From Candidatus Shapirobacteria bacterium (GTDB lineage Bacteria; Patescibacteria; Microgenomatia; UBA12405), in assembly GCA_028710865.1 (NCBI GenBank), contig JAQTUF010000002.1:1-64000 (forward strand): a stretch of DNA of 64,000 bases. Reading direction: 5' to 3'. The translations under genes were made by a program, and so were the position numbers. Position 1 is the first letter of the stretch. The number at the start of each line of letters is the position of its first letter. The notes beneath the pieces are model-generated. The model saw only the letters and a program-made list of their open reading frames with translations. It ran no database searches and had not been told where the DNA came from. Positions 34,548-43,121 of the stretch are shown here, in pieces.

Positions 34548-35111
34548 TTATTTCCTCGATAAATATTGTCCAGTCTCAGTACTTACCAAAATTTCTTCTC
34601 CTAATTTTATAAACAACGGTACTTGAACTTTCATCCCAGTATCTAAAATAGCCTGTTTTGTGGCATTAGTTGCTGTATCACCTTTAACCGAATTCTCCGT
34701 TTCTACCACTTTAAAAGCAATCGTCTTAGGTAAACTTACTCCTACTGGATTATCTTCATAAGATTTTATCCTATACAAAAGTCCCTCTTTTAAGTAAACC
34801 TTGTCATCACCAATTATGTCCACTGGAACAGTATATTGTTCAAAGGTCCTTGGCTCAATAAAAACATAATTTGTTCCATCAAAATAAGAATATTCTGCTT
34901 CATTAGTTTCCACTATTACCTCTTCTACTTTTTCGCCCGATTTATAGGTATATTCAACTACTCTACCAGTATAAAGATTTTTCAACTTTGTTCTATAAAA
35001 AGCTGAACCTTTTCCTGGGCTAACAAAAAACGTATCCACCACCATATGTGGTTCATTTTGAAAAATAATATAAATACCTCTTTTGAATTGTGATGTTGAT
35101 ATTGTTCCCAT
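34548..35111 (-). CDS. efp: Elongation factor P
   Basis: 187 residues from ATG 35111; the frame opens 12 codons earlier but MGTISTSQF is the family start and a -10 lies 7 nt before it. Tip loop SPGKGSAF carries Lys34, the residue modified in many bacteria. KLKNLYTGRVVEYTYKSGEKVE and GDTATNATKQAILDTGMKVQVPLFI are EF-P signatures. Relieves ribosome stalling at proline runs. Confidence 0.95.
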   Translation of the reverse strand: MGTISTSQFKRGIYIIFQNEPHMVVDTFFVSPGKGSAFYRTKLKNLYTGRVVEYTYKSGEKVEEVIVETNEAEYSYFDGTNYVFIEPRTFEQYTVPVDIIGDDKVYLKEGLLYRIKSYEDNPVGVSLPKTIAFKVVETENSVKGDTATNATKQAILDTGMKVQVPLFIKLGEEILVSTETGQYLSRK

Positions 35112-35118
35112 AAAGGCA

Positions 35119-35124
35119 ATTTTA
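35119..35124 (-). promoter_or_regulatory. -10 box of efp, leaderless spacing
   Basis: Minus strand TGCTAAAAT ends 7 nt before ATG 35111, which supports that start. Confidence 0.5.
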
Positions 35125-35127
35125 GCA

Positions 35128-35172
35128 CAAAAAAAATCCCAGAGCATGCTTTTAGAGGAGCCACCCCGGGAT
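35128..35172 (-). terminator. Candidate terminator between the lysozyme-like gene and efp
   Basis: Minus-strand RNA has ATCCC...GGGAT arms followed by eight U residues. The stem is short (5-6 bp) with a long loop, so strength is uncertain. Confidence 0.4.
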
Positions 35173-35222
35173 CTAATATGTAATATATCAATATATTATA
35201 AGAATGTCAAGATACTAATCAA

Positions 35223-35852
35223 CTACATACCAACATCACCATTTTCCAACTCATTTATGAACTGTTGTACTCCATAAGCCCAAGAACCATTTGAACTAGG
35301 ACAATATTTATTCATTATCAATTCTGGAGTATTTAATCCTTTATCAAAATATTCTCTTTTCAGATACTCAGCAAAACTTCTTATAGCTAACTCATAATTA
35401 TCAAATTTTAACGTTCCTTTTTTATGAATTCCATAACCCCAACAATTAAAGGAATTTTCTGGTGCCTTCTTGCATAAATTTGACTCTTGTTGAGCAATCG
35501 CCACTATCCAATAATATTCAAAACCATAATCTTTAGATATTTCATAAATCAAATCAGAATATGGTACCAAAGGCGAATTATATTTTTCTAAATATTTTTT
35601 TATTATTATCGGCCTAGCATCACCACCCAAAATAGACGTCTCCACCTTCATTTTTTCCTTATCCAAATTATCACTATTACCAACCAATACCCTAATTGAT
35701 TCTTCTGTATTTATTCCAAGTACTTTTTGTCTTGGTGTTTTTGACAACACCATTAATTCAAAAAAAACAAAAAATACCCCAAAAATTAAAAAACCTGACA
35801 AAAAAAACACCCGCTTTAGGGCTGACTGTAACCTATTCATCGATAATTTCAT
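35223..35852 (-). CDS. Exported lysozyme/transglycosylase-like protein
   Basis: 209 residues: N-terminal membrane segment (about 15-36), a linker, then a lysozyme-like fold with catalytic Glu candidate in AIAQQESNLC (about 126) and motifs NCWGYGIHKKGTLKFDNYELAIRSFAEYL. Probably cleaves peptidoglycan at the cell surface. Two Cys pairs suggest disulfides. Divergent from trigger factor with an 18-bp gap. Confidence 0.72.
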   Translation of the reverse strand: MKLSMNRLQSALKRVFFLSGFLIFGVFFVFFELMVLSKTPRQKVLGINTEESIRVLVGNSDNLDKEKMKVETSILGGDARPIIIKKYLEKYNSPLVPYSDLIYEISKDYGFEYYWIVAIAQQESNLCKKAPENSFNCWGYGIHKKGTLKFDNYELAIRSFAEYLKREYFDKGLNTPELIMNKYCPSSNGSWAYGVQQFINELENGDVGM

Positions 35853-35854
35853 GT

Positions 35855-35865
35855 TATCATATGAT
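35855..35865. promoter_or_regulatory. Overlapping divergent -10 boxes in an 18-bp intergenic
   Basis: The palindrome ATCATATGAT (35856-35865) supplies TATGAT on the plus strand, 5 nt before the trigger factor ATG (or TATCAT 10 nt before it), and TATGAT on the minus strand, 3 nt before the lysozyme-like ATG. The two promoters should exclude one another. Confidence 0.45.
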
Positions 35866-35870
35866 CACTT

Positions 35871-36680
35871 ATGAAAACAAATCAAACAAATATCGAAAAA
35901 TTAGACAATAAAACCTTTGTTGTCAAGCTAATCATTAGTCAAAATAAAGTTGCTAAAACTTATCAAGAAGTTTTAAAATCAATTCAAGCTAATTTTGAAG
36001 CTAAAGGTTTTCGTAAAGGTAAAACACCTCTTGATGTAGTTGAAAAAGAAATTTCTTTCGAAAAACTATTTGAAGAAGTAGCCTCTAAGTTAATTTCCCA
36101 AGAATATGTTCAAATCATTAAAGAAAACAATCTTAAACCTATCATTCAACCCCAAGTAAAATTTAATAAACAACCTGTTGATTTTAAAACTGATTGGGAA
36201 ATTGAAATTACTGCCTGTGAACTTCCAGAAATTAATTTAGATAAAAATTATCTAGATAAAATTGAAAAAATTAAAAGCGATTCTAAAATTACCGATGAAA
36301 ATCAAAAAACAGATGAAATAGTCAAATCGCTTATAAGTAGTGCCAAATTAGATTTACCTGCAATTTTAATTGAATCAGACCTTCAACACCAGTTATCTCA
36401 ATTAGTCAATCAAGCTCAACAGGCCGGCATTTCTGTTAATCAATATTTAGAAAGTCAAAAAACCAATATTGAAGACTATCGTAAAAATTTAGAAAAAAGA
36501 ATTATCCAAGAATGGACTGTTAATCTAGCTATTCAAAAAATAGCTCAAGATGAAAAAATTGAAATTTCCCCAGCTGAGATAAAAGAAATTACTGACAAAA
36601 ATCCATCATTATCTCAAAATCTCAATATGGTCAATTATATTTTGACTCAACAAAAGGTATTTGATTTCCTCAAAAAGTAA
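35871..36680 (+). CDS. tig: Trigger factor lacking the PPIase domain
   Basis: 269 residues. N-terminal ribosome-binding domain with the signature KGFRKGKTPLDVVEK (usual GFRKGxxP) and the C-terminal helical chaperone domain (PAILIESDLQHQLSQLVNQAQQAGISVNQYL). The FKBP-type isomerase domain between them is missing (family about 430 aa). Confidence 0.88.
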   Translation: MKTNQTNIEKLDNKTFVVKLIISQNKVAKTYQEVLKSIQANFEAKGFRKGKTPLDVVEKEISFEKLFEEVASKLISQEYVQIIKENNLKPIIQPQVKFNKQPVDFKTDWEIEITACELPEINLDKNYLDKIEKIKSDSKITDENQKTDEIVKSLISSAKLDLPAILIESDLQHQLSQLVNQAQQAGISVNQYLESQKTNIEDYRKNLEKRIIQEWTVNLAIQKIAQDEKIEISPAEIKEITDKNPSLSQNLNMVNYILTQQKVFDFLKK

Positions 36681-36691
36681 ACTTTTTCTGC

Positions 36692-36697
36692 TATAAT
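36692..36697 (+). promoter_or_regulatory. -10 box of the 188-aa gene, leaderless spacing
   Basis: Extended -10 TGCTATAAT ends 7 nt before ATG 36705. Confidence 0.6.
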
Positions 36698-36704
36698 AGC
36701 CACT

Positions 36705-37271
36705 ATGGCAGGTGGTTTTGGTCAAAAACCTAATTCAAAAAATAAAAGCTTTCTAAAAGCTGGATCAAATAGCGAAGTCTTCAAAGATTTTCCCATCAAT
36801 TCCACCGAAAAAAAAATAAACAATAGTGGTATTTTATTTCCTGGACAAAGTGTTGAATTTTCTCCAAAACAAAACCAACCCCTAAATTGGAACAAGGAAT
36901 TTTTAATTAAAACCGAGGAACAACTTATTTTCAGTCGAGAAAATGAAGAACTTATCTCAGCTATCAACGAAATTAGATTAGAAATCAAACAACTTATTGA
37001 TACTACTGAAAATTTGGACCAAGAAATCATCAATATTCCTCTCGAAAACATTACCGAAACTAATCATTACCAATTAAATTTTTTAATTCGAATTAAAAAT
37101 TTAATCAAAAATTTTCGTAAAAATATTTCCGAAGCTGGAGTTTGGTTAGAAAGCTTTACCCACAAAAAAAACCGTCGTAATGCTTTTTGGGGTCACGTCA
37201 AAAATAAAAAGAATGGGGGAGAGCAGTATCTTTTCAGCGGTGAACACAGTGCTTCCCGTTCCACCAATTAA
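36705..37271 (+). CDS. Hypothetical CPR-type protein (possible DUF5660)
   Basis: 188 residues, soluble. Disordered N-terminus, an amphipathic helical middle (about 70-140), and a conserved-looking C-terminal WGHVKNKKNGGEQYLFSGEHSASRS. The tail resembles a CPR-restricted family I recall as DUF5660; this assignment is from memory and uncertain. Function unknown. Confidence 0.55.
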   Translation: MAGGFGQKPNSKNKSFLKAGSNSEVFKDFPINSTEKKINNSGILFPGQSVEFSPKQNQPLNWNKEFLIKTEEQLIFSRENEELISAINEIRLEIKQLIDTTENLDQEIINIPLENITETNHYQLNFLIRIKNLIKNFRKNISEAGVWLESFTHKKNRRNAFWGHVKNKKNGGEQYLFSGEHSASRSTN

Positions 37272-37275
37272 CCAT

Positions 37276-37281
37276 TATAAT
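37276..37281 (+). promoter_or_regulatory. -10 box of the 81-aa gene, leaderless spacing
   Basis: TATAAT ends 5 nt before ATG 37287. Confidence 0.55.
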
Positions 37282-37286
37282 AAATC

Positions 37287-37532
37287 ATGAAATTTTTAGA
37301 GTTTTTTGCTTGGTATGGCACTGTTGTTACTTTATTGGCTTATTTTTTAAACAGTTTCCAATTATTAAAATCAAACAGTCTCCTTTTTCAATTAGCTAAT
37401 TTGACTGGATCCTTAGGTTTAGCTTTATTTTCATTCACGAAAAATGTTTATCAATCAGCCATAGTAAGTGCTATTTGGTTTATAATTGCACTCATTTCTA
37501 TTTTTCATATCTTTTTAAGAGATAAAAATTAA
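37287..37532 (+). CDS. Small membrane protein, CBU_0592-like
   Basis: 81 residues with three hydrophobic segments (about 8-25, 33-50, 55-76). The pattern YGTVVTLLAYFLNSFQLL...LANLTGSLGLALFSF resembles the CBU_0592 family of small membrane proteins of unknown function. Confidence 0.6.
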   Translation: MKFLEFFAWYGTVVTLLAYFLNSFQLLKSNSLLFQLANLTGSLGLALFSFTKNVYQSAIVSAIWFIIALISIFHIFLRDKN

Positions 37533-37534
37533 GT

Positions 37535-37540
37535 TATAAT
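37535..37540 (+). promoter_or_regulatory. -10 box of tRNA-Val
   Basis: TATAAT ends 11 nt before the tRNA 5' end. Confidence 0.5.
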
Positions 37541-37551
37541 CCTGTCTATCC

Positions 37552-37625
37552 GAGTCTATAGCTCAGTTGGTTAGAGCGCTTCGTTGACATCGAAGAGGTC
37601 AGAGGTTCGAGTCCTCTTAGACTCA
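37552..37625 (+). tRNA. tRNA-Val(GAC)
   Basis: Acceptor GAGTCTA/TAGACTC, anticodon stem CTTCG/CGAAG with loop TTGACAT (GAC), no CCA. Shares its anticodon stem with tRNA-Val(TAC) at 24245. Confidence 0.96.
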
Positions 37626-37626
37626 C

Positions 37627-39069
37627 TTATCTATATTTATATATCCTAATCGTCTCCAATTCTTCTACTAATGGATAATTTTGCTTAATAATATTCAATT
37701 CTTCAGTATTAATATCCATCCGATTTTTTGGCTCAACTATATAATCAAAACCATAATGTCTCATTTCCATAAACGACCAAATATGAACTGCCACATCTAT
37801 TGGCCATTCACCCAACATCCAACCTTGTCGATGTGACAAAGATAATGGAACCGAATCAGCCACTGCCAAATAAATTATTTTTTTATCCTCTGGAATTGCT
37901 TTTTTAATATCCTCTGCTATTTTTATTTCCATCTCTCCACCAGCCTGATTTCCATAATGATAATTACTGGTTCTAACTCCGTTATAAATCAAAATCGGCA
38001 AAATCAGTAATGCCAATATTTTATTTTTATTCCAAATCCACTCTAATCCAATTGCCGCTAAAATAACAAAAAGAGGGATATAAACATCAGCATAATATTG
38101 ATGAGTTATATTCCCATTTGGTACCACCAACCAATAAACAATTACCCCACCTATCCACAAAGATAAAGGAATTATTCTTTTATCTTTTTTAACCAAACCG
38201 ATTATTAAACCCAAACCGGCCAACCCACTAACTATTTTCCCCATAGTTTCACCAATTACATTTTTCCAAATCAAATTTTTCAAAATTGCCAAATCAAGCA
38301 ATTTTTCTCTTCCTCCCAACACCCAATTTTCCCATCCCATATCAATCCCTATACTTTTTGTCCTCCACCACCAAAATCCATAAAACCCTATTGATAAAAA
38401 TAAAATTATTAAATAATCTTTAACTTTGCTTTTCCGTAAGTACAAAAAATACCCCAACATTGGTAAACAAATCAATCCAAAAGGACGGCTAGCCACACTT
38501 ATTCCCAAAAATAATCCAGATAATATTAAATTAATAAATTTTCCATTTTCCCTATATTTCCAACCAAAATACAAAGCCACCATTATAAAACTTACCGCCA
38601 TTGCATCTGGATGAATTGCATGCCCTACAAAAAATATGCTTCCCGGTATAAAACTAAAAATAAATACACTCAATAAAGCTATTTTTTTATTCCACCACTT
38701 ACTCATAAAACCAAATAAACCCAAAGATCCTAAAATATATAAAATTAAATTAATTAATCTAGCCGCAAATGGATAAAATCCAAATATTTTATAACTACCA
38801 GCAATAGCCAATTCATAAAATGGCATTTCTAAGAAAAAATATCCCTCATTATTTGATACTGGTCTCATTAAACATGCTTTTGGATTTAGAAAATTAGACT
38901 TACTTATAGCTATAAAATAAGCCACACATTCAGTATCTGTTTGTCTCATTGGATGAGCATCAATTGGTAGAACATTAAAATCTTTCAATCTTACTACCAA
39001 TCCCAAGGCCAATATTAAAATCAATATCACCCAACTTCCTTTTTTATTTAAATATCTTTTTAACATCAC
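37627..39069 (-). CDS. GT-C membrane glycosyltransferase (GT39/PMT-like)
   Basis: 480 residues with about ten to twelve membrane helices. The first extracytoplasmic loop contains an acidic motif (DAHPMRQTDT), and ARLINLILYILGSLGLFGF follows, typical of dolichyl/polyprenyl-phosphate-mannose transferases. A soluble C-terminal domain of about 100 residues follows. Likely glycosylates surface proteins or lipid. Its stop nearly touches tRNA-Val on the other strand. Confidence 0.78.
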   Translation of the reverse strand: MMLKRYLNKKGSWVILILILALGLVVRLKDFNVLPIDAHPMRQTDTECVAYFIAISKSNFLNPKACLMRPVSNNEGYFFLEMPFYELAIAGSYKIFGFYPFAARLINLILYILGSLGLFGFMSKWWNKKIALLSVFIFSFIPGSIFFVGHAIHPDAMAVSFIMVALYFGWKYRENGKFINLILSGLFLGISVASRPFGLICLPMLGYFLYLRKSKVKDYLIILFLSIGFYGFWWWRTKSIGIDMGWENWVLGGREKLLDLAILKNLIWKNVIGETMGKIVSGLAGLGLIIGLVKKDKRIIPLSLWIGGVIVYWLVVPNGNITHQYYADVYIPLFVILAAIGLEWIWNKNKILALLILPILIYNGVRTSNYHYGNQAGGEMEIKIAEDIKKAIPEDKKIIYLAVADSVPLSLSHRQGWMLGEWPIDVAVHIWSFMEMRHYGFDYIVEPKNRMDINTEELNIIKQNYPLVEELETIRIYKYR

Positions 39070-39083
39070 TTCTTAATTTAGGT

Positions 39084-39089
39084 TATAAT
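39084..39089 (+). promoter_or_regulatory. -10 box upstream of thrS
   Basis: TATAAT lies 33 nt before the thrS ATG, giving a short leader. A closer, weaker box (GTAAAAAT, 39107-39114) would give leaderless spacing, so the true start is uncertain. Confidence 0.4.
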
Positions 39090-39122
39090 ATGACATAATT
39101 TTATCGTAAAAATCTAAACTTT

Positions 39123-40907
39123 ATGCCTTCAAAAAAAACCGACAATAATTTAAACCAAATCCGTCATTCAACCGAACATATTCTCACTCAAGCCATGGAA
39201 AATCTGTATCCAAATAAATTTATTATGGCTATGGGTCCAGCCACTGATGATGGTTTTTACTTTGACTTTGAAACTATTGGTAATTTTAAAATAAGTGATA
39301 CCGATTTTCCCATTATTGAAGCTGAAATGACCAAAATCATTAAACAAAATTTACCTATAGTAAGGGAAGAGATCAATTTAGATGAAGCCAAAAAACTATT
39401 TAAAAATAATCCTTATAAAATGGAATGGCTTGAATCTATTAAAAATAAAGGAGAAGTCATTACAGTTTACAAAACCGGCAATGACTTTATTGATCTTTGT
39501 GCCGGTCCACATGCCAAATCTACCAGTGAAATAAAAGCTTTTAAATTACTTTCCGTCGCCGGTGCTTATTGGCATGGAGATGAAAAAAACAAAATGCTTA
39601 CTCGTATCTACGGCACTGCTTTTGAAAATAAGGAAGAGTTAGAAAAATATTTACAAGATTTAGAAGATTCAAAAAATAATGATCATCGAAAAATTGGTCA
39701 AGACCTAAAACTATTTGTTTTTTCTGATATTATCGGCAAAGGCTTACCAACCTTTGGACCAAAAGGTGCCACTATTAAAAGAGAATTGGAACGTTTTACT
39801 GTTGATGAAGAGTTAAAACGTGGATACCACCATGTGGTTACTCCTGATTTAGCTAAAGTCGATTTATATAAAAAATCTGGTCATTATCCTTACTATAAGG
39901 ATACTATGTATCCTATTATGAAAATTGATGAGGAAGAATTAATTCTTAAACCAATGACTTGCCCTCATCATTTCATGTTTTATAAATCTGAACCACATAG
40001 TTACAGAGATCTACCTTACCGTATTGGCGAAATTGCCCACCAATATCGTTATGAAAAATCAGGTGAATTATCTGGATTAACTCGTGTTAGGATGTTTTGT
40101 TTGGCGGATGCTCATATTATTAGTGCCAAAGAACAAGCTAAACAAGTTATTAAAGAAGTTCTTGAATTGGTCGACTTTATTAATGGTACTCTCGGTATGA
40201 TAAAGGGAACTGATTACCGTTATCGTCTTTCTCTTGGTGACAGAACTGACACTAAAAAATATTACAAAGACGATGCTTCTTGGAATTATGCCGAAAACGT
40301 CCTTCGTGAAGTATTAACAGAAACTAAATCACCATTTTATGAAGCATCAAATGAAGCTGCTTTTTACGGTCCCAAAATTGATATTCAAGTTAAAAAAGCC
40401 GGAGGTAAGGAAGAAACTGCTTTTACAGTTCAGTATGATTTTGTTATGCCAAACAGATTTGATTTAGTTTTTACTAATAAAGAAGGTAAAGAAGAAAGAC
40501 CAGTTGTTATTCATCGTTCATCTATTGGCTGTCTCGAAAGAACTATAGCCTTTCTAATTGAAAAATTCAAAGGTGCTTTCCCAGTTTGGATCTCGCCAAT
40601 TCAAGTCAAAATCATCCCTATCACTGATGGACAATTAGAATATGCTCAAAAAATAGAACAAACACTAAAGGACAATAATATTAGAGTTGAACTCGATGAC
40701 AAGTCTGAAACCATGCAAAACAAGATAAGAAATGCTACTGCTGAGAAAGTACCCTATATGATTATTATCGGTGGCCGTGAGGTCGAAAACAACACCATTT
40801 CTATCCGTCAAAGAGACGGCCAAGATCTTGGTGTTATGTCTTTTGATAATTTTTTAGAAAAAATAAAAGATCAAGTTTCTAAAAAAGACTTAAATTTGAT
40901 AAAATAG
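39123..40907 (+). CDS. thrS: Threonyl-tRNA synthetase without TGS domain
   Basis: 594 residues. Editing domain present (RHSTEHILTQA and CAGPHAKST supply the HxxxH and CxxxH metal/editing motifs), class II core with motif 2 (GEIAHQYRYEKSGELSGLTRVRMF), motif 3 (RSSIGCLERTIAFL) and the zinc Cys in MTCPHH, plus the anticodon-binding domain. The N-terminal TGS domain (about 60 aa) is missing. First gene of the thrS-infC-rpmI-rplT cluster. Confidence 0.96.
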   Translation: MPSKKTDNNLNQIRHSTEHILTQAMENLYPNKFIMAMGPATDDGFYFDFETIGNFKISDTDFPIIEAEMTKIIKQNLPIVREEINLDEAKKLFKNNPYKMEWLESIKNKGEVITVYKTGNDFIDLCAGPHAKSTSEIKAFKLLSVAGAYWHGDEKNKMLTRIYGTAFENKEELEKYLQDLEDSKNNDHRKIGQDLKLFVFSDIIGKGLPTFGPKGATIKRELERFTVDEELKRGYHHVVTPDLAKVDLYKKSGHYPYYKDTMYPIMKIDEEELILKPMTCPHHFMFYKSEPHSYRDLPYRIGEIAHQYRYEKSGELSGLTRVRMFCLADAHIISAKEQAKQVIKEVLELVDFINGTLGMIKGTDYRYRLSLGDRTDTKKYYKDDASWNYAENVLREVLTETKSPFYEASNEAAFYGPKIDIQVKKAGGKEETAFTVQYDFVMPNRFDLVFTNKEGKEERPVVIHRSSIGCLERTIAFLIEKFKGAFPVWISPIQVKIIPITDGQLEYAQKIEQTLKDNNIRVELDDKSETMQNKIRNATAEKVPYMIIIGGREVENNTISIRQRDGQDLGVMSFDNFLEKIKDQVSKKDLNLIK

Positions 40908-40934
40908 GCAAATAATTACAAGTTAATTTCTCAA

Positions 40935-41504
40935 TTGAGCAGTTTCAGAAATAAAAACCAAAATCATAAGTTTTATAAAATAAACCAATATATCAATGCA
41001 CCTACTATCCGTCTTTTAGACGATCAAGGTAAACAAATTGGAGTTGTTAATTTAGCTGAGGCTAGAAAACAATCGTTTGAAACTGGGCTCGATCTAATTG
41101 AAATAAATGGTAAAGCTGTTCCACCAGTTGTTAAGTTGATTAGCTTTTCTAAATTTAAATATCAAGAAGCTAAAAAACTTCAATCAGAGAAAAAAGGGAT
41201 GAAAGGTGGAGAACTAAAAGAAATTCAAATGAGCCCATTTATAGGCCAAAGTGATTATGAAATGCGAGTCGACAAAGCTAAAAAATTTTTTACTACTGGA
41301 AATAAAGTCAAATTAAGTATAAAATTCCAAGGTCGTCAAGTAGCCCACCAAGAGTTCGGCACTAATCTAGTCGAAAAGTTTAAGACTGATCTTCAAGATT
41401 TTGCTACTCCAGAAGGGGATGCTAGGCTTATTGGTAAAAGATTAATGATCACTTTTACTCCTTCCAAAAAGAAGGTAATAACTAAAAATGAAGAAACAAA
41501 GTAA
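40935..41504 (+). CDS. infC: Translation initiation factor IF-3
   Basis: 189 residues. N-domain (INQYINAPTIRLLDDQGKQIGVVNLAEA), linker helix and C-domain (EIQMSPFIGQSDYEMRVDKAKKFFTTGNKVKLSIKFQGR). Start codon is TTG; infC uses a rare start in many bacteria, enabling autoregulation, and the same may hold here. The end overlaps rpmI by 17 nt. Confidence 0.94.
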   Translation: MSSFRNKNQNHKFYKINQYINAPTIRLLDDQGKQIGVVNLAEARKQSFETGLDLIEINGKAVPPVVKLISFSKFKYQEAKKLQSEKKGMKGGELKEIQMSPFIGQSDYEMRVDKAKKFFTTGNKVKLSIKFQGRQVAHQEFGTNLVEKFKTDLQDFATPEGDARLIGKRLMITFTPSKKKVITKNEETK

Positions 41505-41697
41505 AAAACTAAAAGTCAAAAAATCAATCTCCAGTCGATTCGAAGTTACTAAAACTGGTAAAGTTTTGCGAATGTCATCATTCAACCGACATTTACGTCG
41601 CAAGAAAAGTAAAAAACAACTTCGTCGGCTTAAAGGTAAACAACCAGTCGCAAATGCATTTGCTATTAAAGTTAAAAAATTATTAGGTAAACTATAA
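41488..41697 (+). CDS. rpmI: 50S ribosomal protein L35
   Basis: 69 residues, strongly basic, with the L35 pattern SSRFEVTKTGKVLRMSSFNRHLRRKKSKKQLRRL. It begins inside infC and is followed 4 nt later by rplT. Confidence 0.93.
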   Translation: MKKQSKKLKVKKSISSRFEVTKTGKVLRMSSFNRHLRRKKSKKQLRRLKGKQPVANAFAIKVKKLLGKL

Positions 41698-41701
41698 AAA
41701 T

Positions 41702-42043
41702 ATGCGAGTTAAAACTGGTACAGTCAGACGGGCTTCACATAAAAAAGTTCTAAAAGCCGCCAAAGGTTTTTGGATGACCCGTCATAAAAAATACAAAGTT
41801 GCCCACGAAGCTGTTATGCACGCTGGACAATATGCCTTCGTCGGTCGACGTCTTAAACGACGTAATTTACGACAATTATGGATTGTTCGTATCAATGCTG
41901 CTCTAAAACCTTTTGATATTCGTTATTCTGCTTTTATCAAAATGTTAAAAAATCGAAATATCATTATTGATCGCAAAATTTTAGCCGATCTTGCTGTTAA
42001 TAATCCAGAAAGCTTTAAAGCTGTAGTTGAATCGATCAAATAA
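41702..42043 (+). CDS. rplT: 50S ribosomal protein L20
   Basis: 113 residues: MRVKTGTVRRASHKKVLKAAKGFW, HAGQYAFVGRRLKRRNLRQLWIVRINAA and KILADLAVNNPESFKAVVE are L20 landmarks. A strong intrinsic terminator follows. L20 represses this operon in other bacteria; no leader pseudoknot could be judged here. Confidence 0.97.
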   Translation: MRVKTGTVRRASHKKVLKAAKGFWMTRHKKYKVAHEAVMHAGQYAFVGRRLKRRNLRQLWIVRINAALKPFDIRYSAFIKMLKNRNIIIDRKILADLAVNNPESFKAVVESIK

Positions 42044-42062
42044 ATTATTTGGTCATTCAACT

Positions 42063-42089
42063 AAACCTCCGCAATTGTGGGGGTTTTTT
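42063..42089 (+). terminator. Intrinsic terminator after rplT
   Basis: AAACCTCCGC, AATT, GTGGGGGTTT followed by T6: a 10-bp G/C-rich stem and U-tract, 19 nt after the rplT stop. Confidence 0.85.
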
Positions 42090-42091
42090 GT

Positions 42092-42097
42092 TAAAAT
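42092..42097 (+). promoter_or_regulatory. -10 box of pheS
   Basis: Extended -10 TGTTAAAAT starts within 2 nt of the terminator T-run and ends 10 nt before ATG 42108, supporting that start. Confidence 0.5.
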
Positions 42098-42107
42098 AAA
42101 ACCATCT

Positions 42108-43121
42108 ATGGATCAAAATCTAGATCAAATAAAAAATAATTATTTAACCAAAATTAATTCAGTTATCACTGATGTAGAGTTAGAACAAATTCGTGTCACT
42201 CTTTTTGGTCGTAATGGTTTAATTAACGATTTATTCTCTAAAATTAGAGATATTGCTCCAGAAAATAAAAAACAGTACGGTACCGATCTTAATAAGCTAA
42301 AAGCCGAATTAGAAGAAACCTTATGTTTTCAATCAAACAAAACTACTAAATCTAGTAAATCAGTAAATAATAAACCACTTAATTCCATTTTTAGCCTACC
42401 TAAAATTGGCCATCTTCATCCAATCACCCAAACTGAACGACAATTAAATGAAGTTTTTAAAAAATTAGGTTTTTCTGTCTATAATGGTCCTGAAATCGTT
42501 ACTGATGAATTTAATTTCGCCCGCTTAAATGTCCCTCAAGATCATCCAGCCCGAGATATGCAAGATAGTATTTATATTAAAGAACCAGAGATACTTCTTC
42601 GAACTCAAGGTTCTGCCATTGAATCACAACTATTAGCACAACATAAACCCCCTTTTCGCTGTGCTTTCCCAGCTGAAGTTTTCCGAAACGAAAAAGTTAA
42701 TAAAAGTAATCATTTTGTTTTTCATCACTATCAAGCGGTTGTAGTTGATAAAGGACTTACTATGAAAGATCTTATTGGCACTATGGACCTCATGTTTAAA
42801 ACCCTTTATGGATCAAATGTTGTTGTCCGTTACCGATGTAAATATTATCCCGAAGTTGAACCAGGTGTTGGTCCTGATATGCAATGTTTCAATTGCAAAG
42901 GTAAAGGTTGTTCTCTTTGTAAATATGCCGGTTGGATTGAAATGGGAGGCTCAGGAATGATTCACCCTAAAGTTTTAGAAATGGCCGGTATTAATTCCAA
43001 AATTTGGTCTGGCTTTGCTTTTGGTATGGGTCTTGATCGTTGGACTATGGCTCAAAAGAATATTAAAGATATTCGCACCCTTATGGGTGGTAATCTCGCT
43101 TATAAACCAAACGAATTATGA
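42108..43121 (+). CDS. pheS: Phenylalanyl-tRNA synthetase alpha subunit
   Basis: 337 residues. The frame is open back to 42027 inside rplT, but MDQNLDQIKNNYLTKINSV after the terminator and promoter is the sensible start. Coiled-coil N-terminus, then HLHPITQTERQLNEVFKKLGF, motif 2 (FRNEKVNKSNHFVFHHYQ) and motif 3 (GFAFGMGLDRWTM). Overlaps pheT by ATGA. Confidence 0.95.
   Translation: MDQNLDQIKNNYLTKINSVITDVELEQIRVTLFGRNGLINDLFSKIRDIAPENKKQYGTDLNKLKAELEETLCFQSNKTTKSSKSVNNKPLNSIFSLPKIGHLHPITQTERQLNEVFKKLGFSVYNGPEIVTDEFNFARLNVPQDHPARDMQDSIYIKEPEILLRTQGSAIESQLLAQHKPPFRCAFPAEVFRNEKVNKSNHFVFHHYQAVVVDKGLTMKDLIGTMDLMFKTLYGSNVVVRYRCKYYPEVEPGVGPDMQCFNCKGKGCSLCKYAGWIEMGGSGMIHPKVLEMAGINSKIWSGFAFGMGLDRWTMAQKNIKDIRTLMGGNLAYKPNEL

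Noticed and set aside
42027..42107. Longer pheS start inside rplT
   Set aside because: It would cross a strong intrinsic terminator and a promoter; residues before MDQNLDQ are not family-like.
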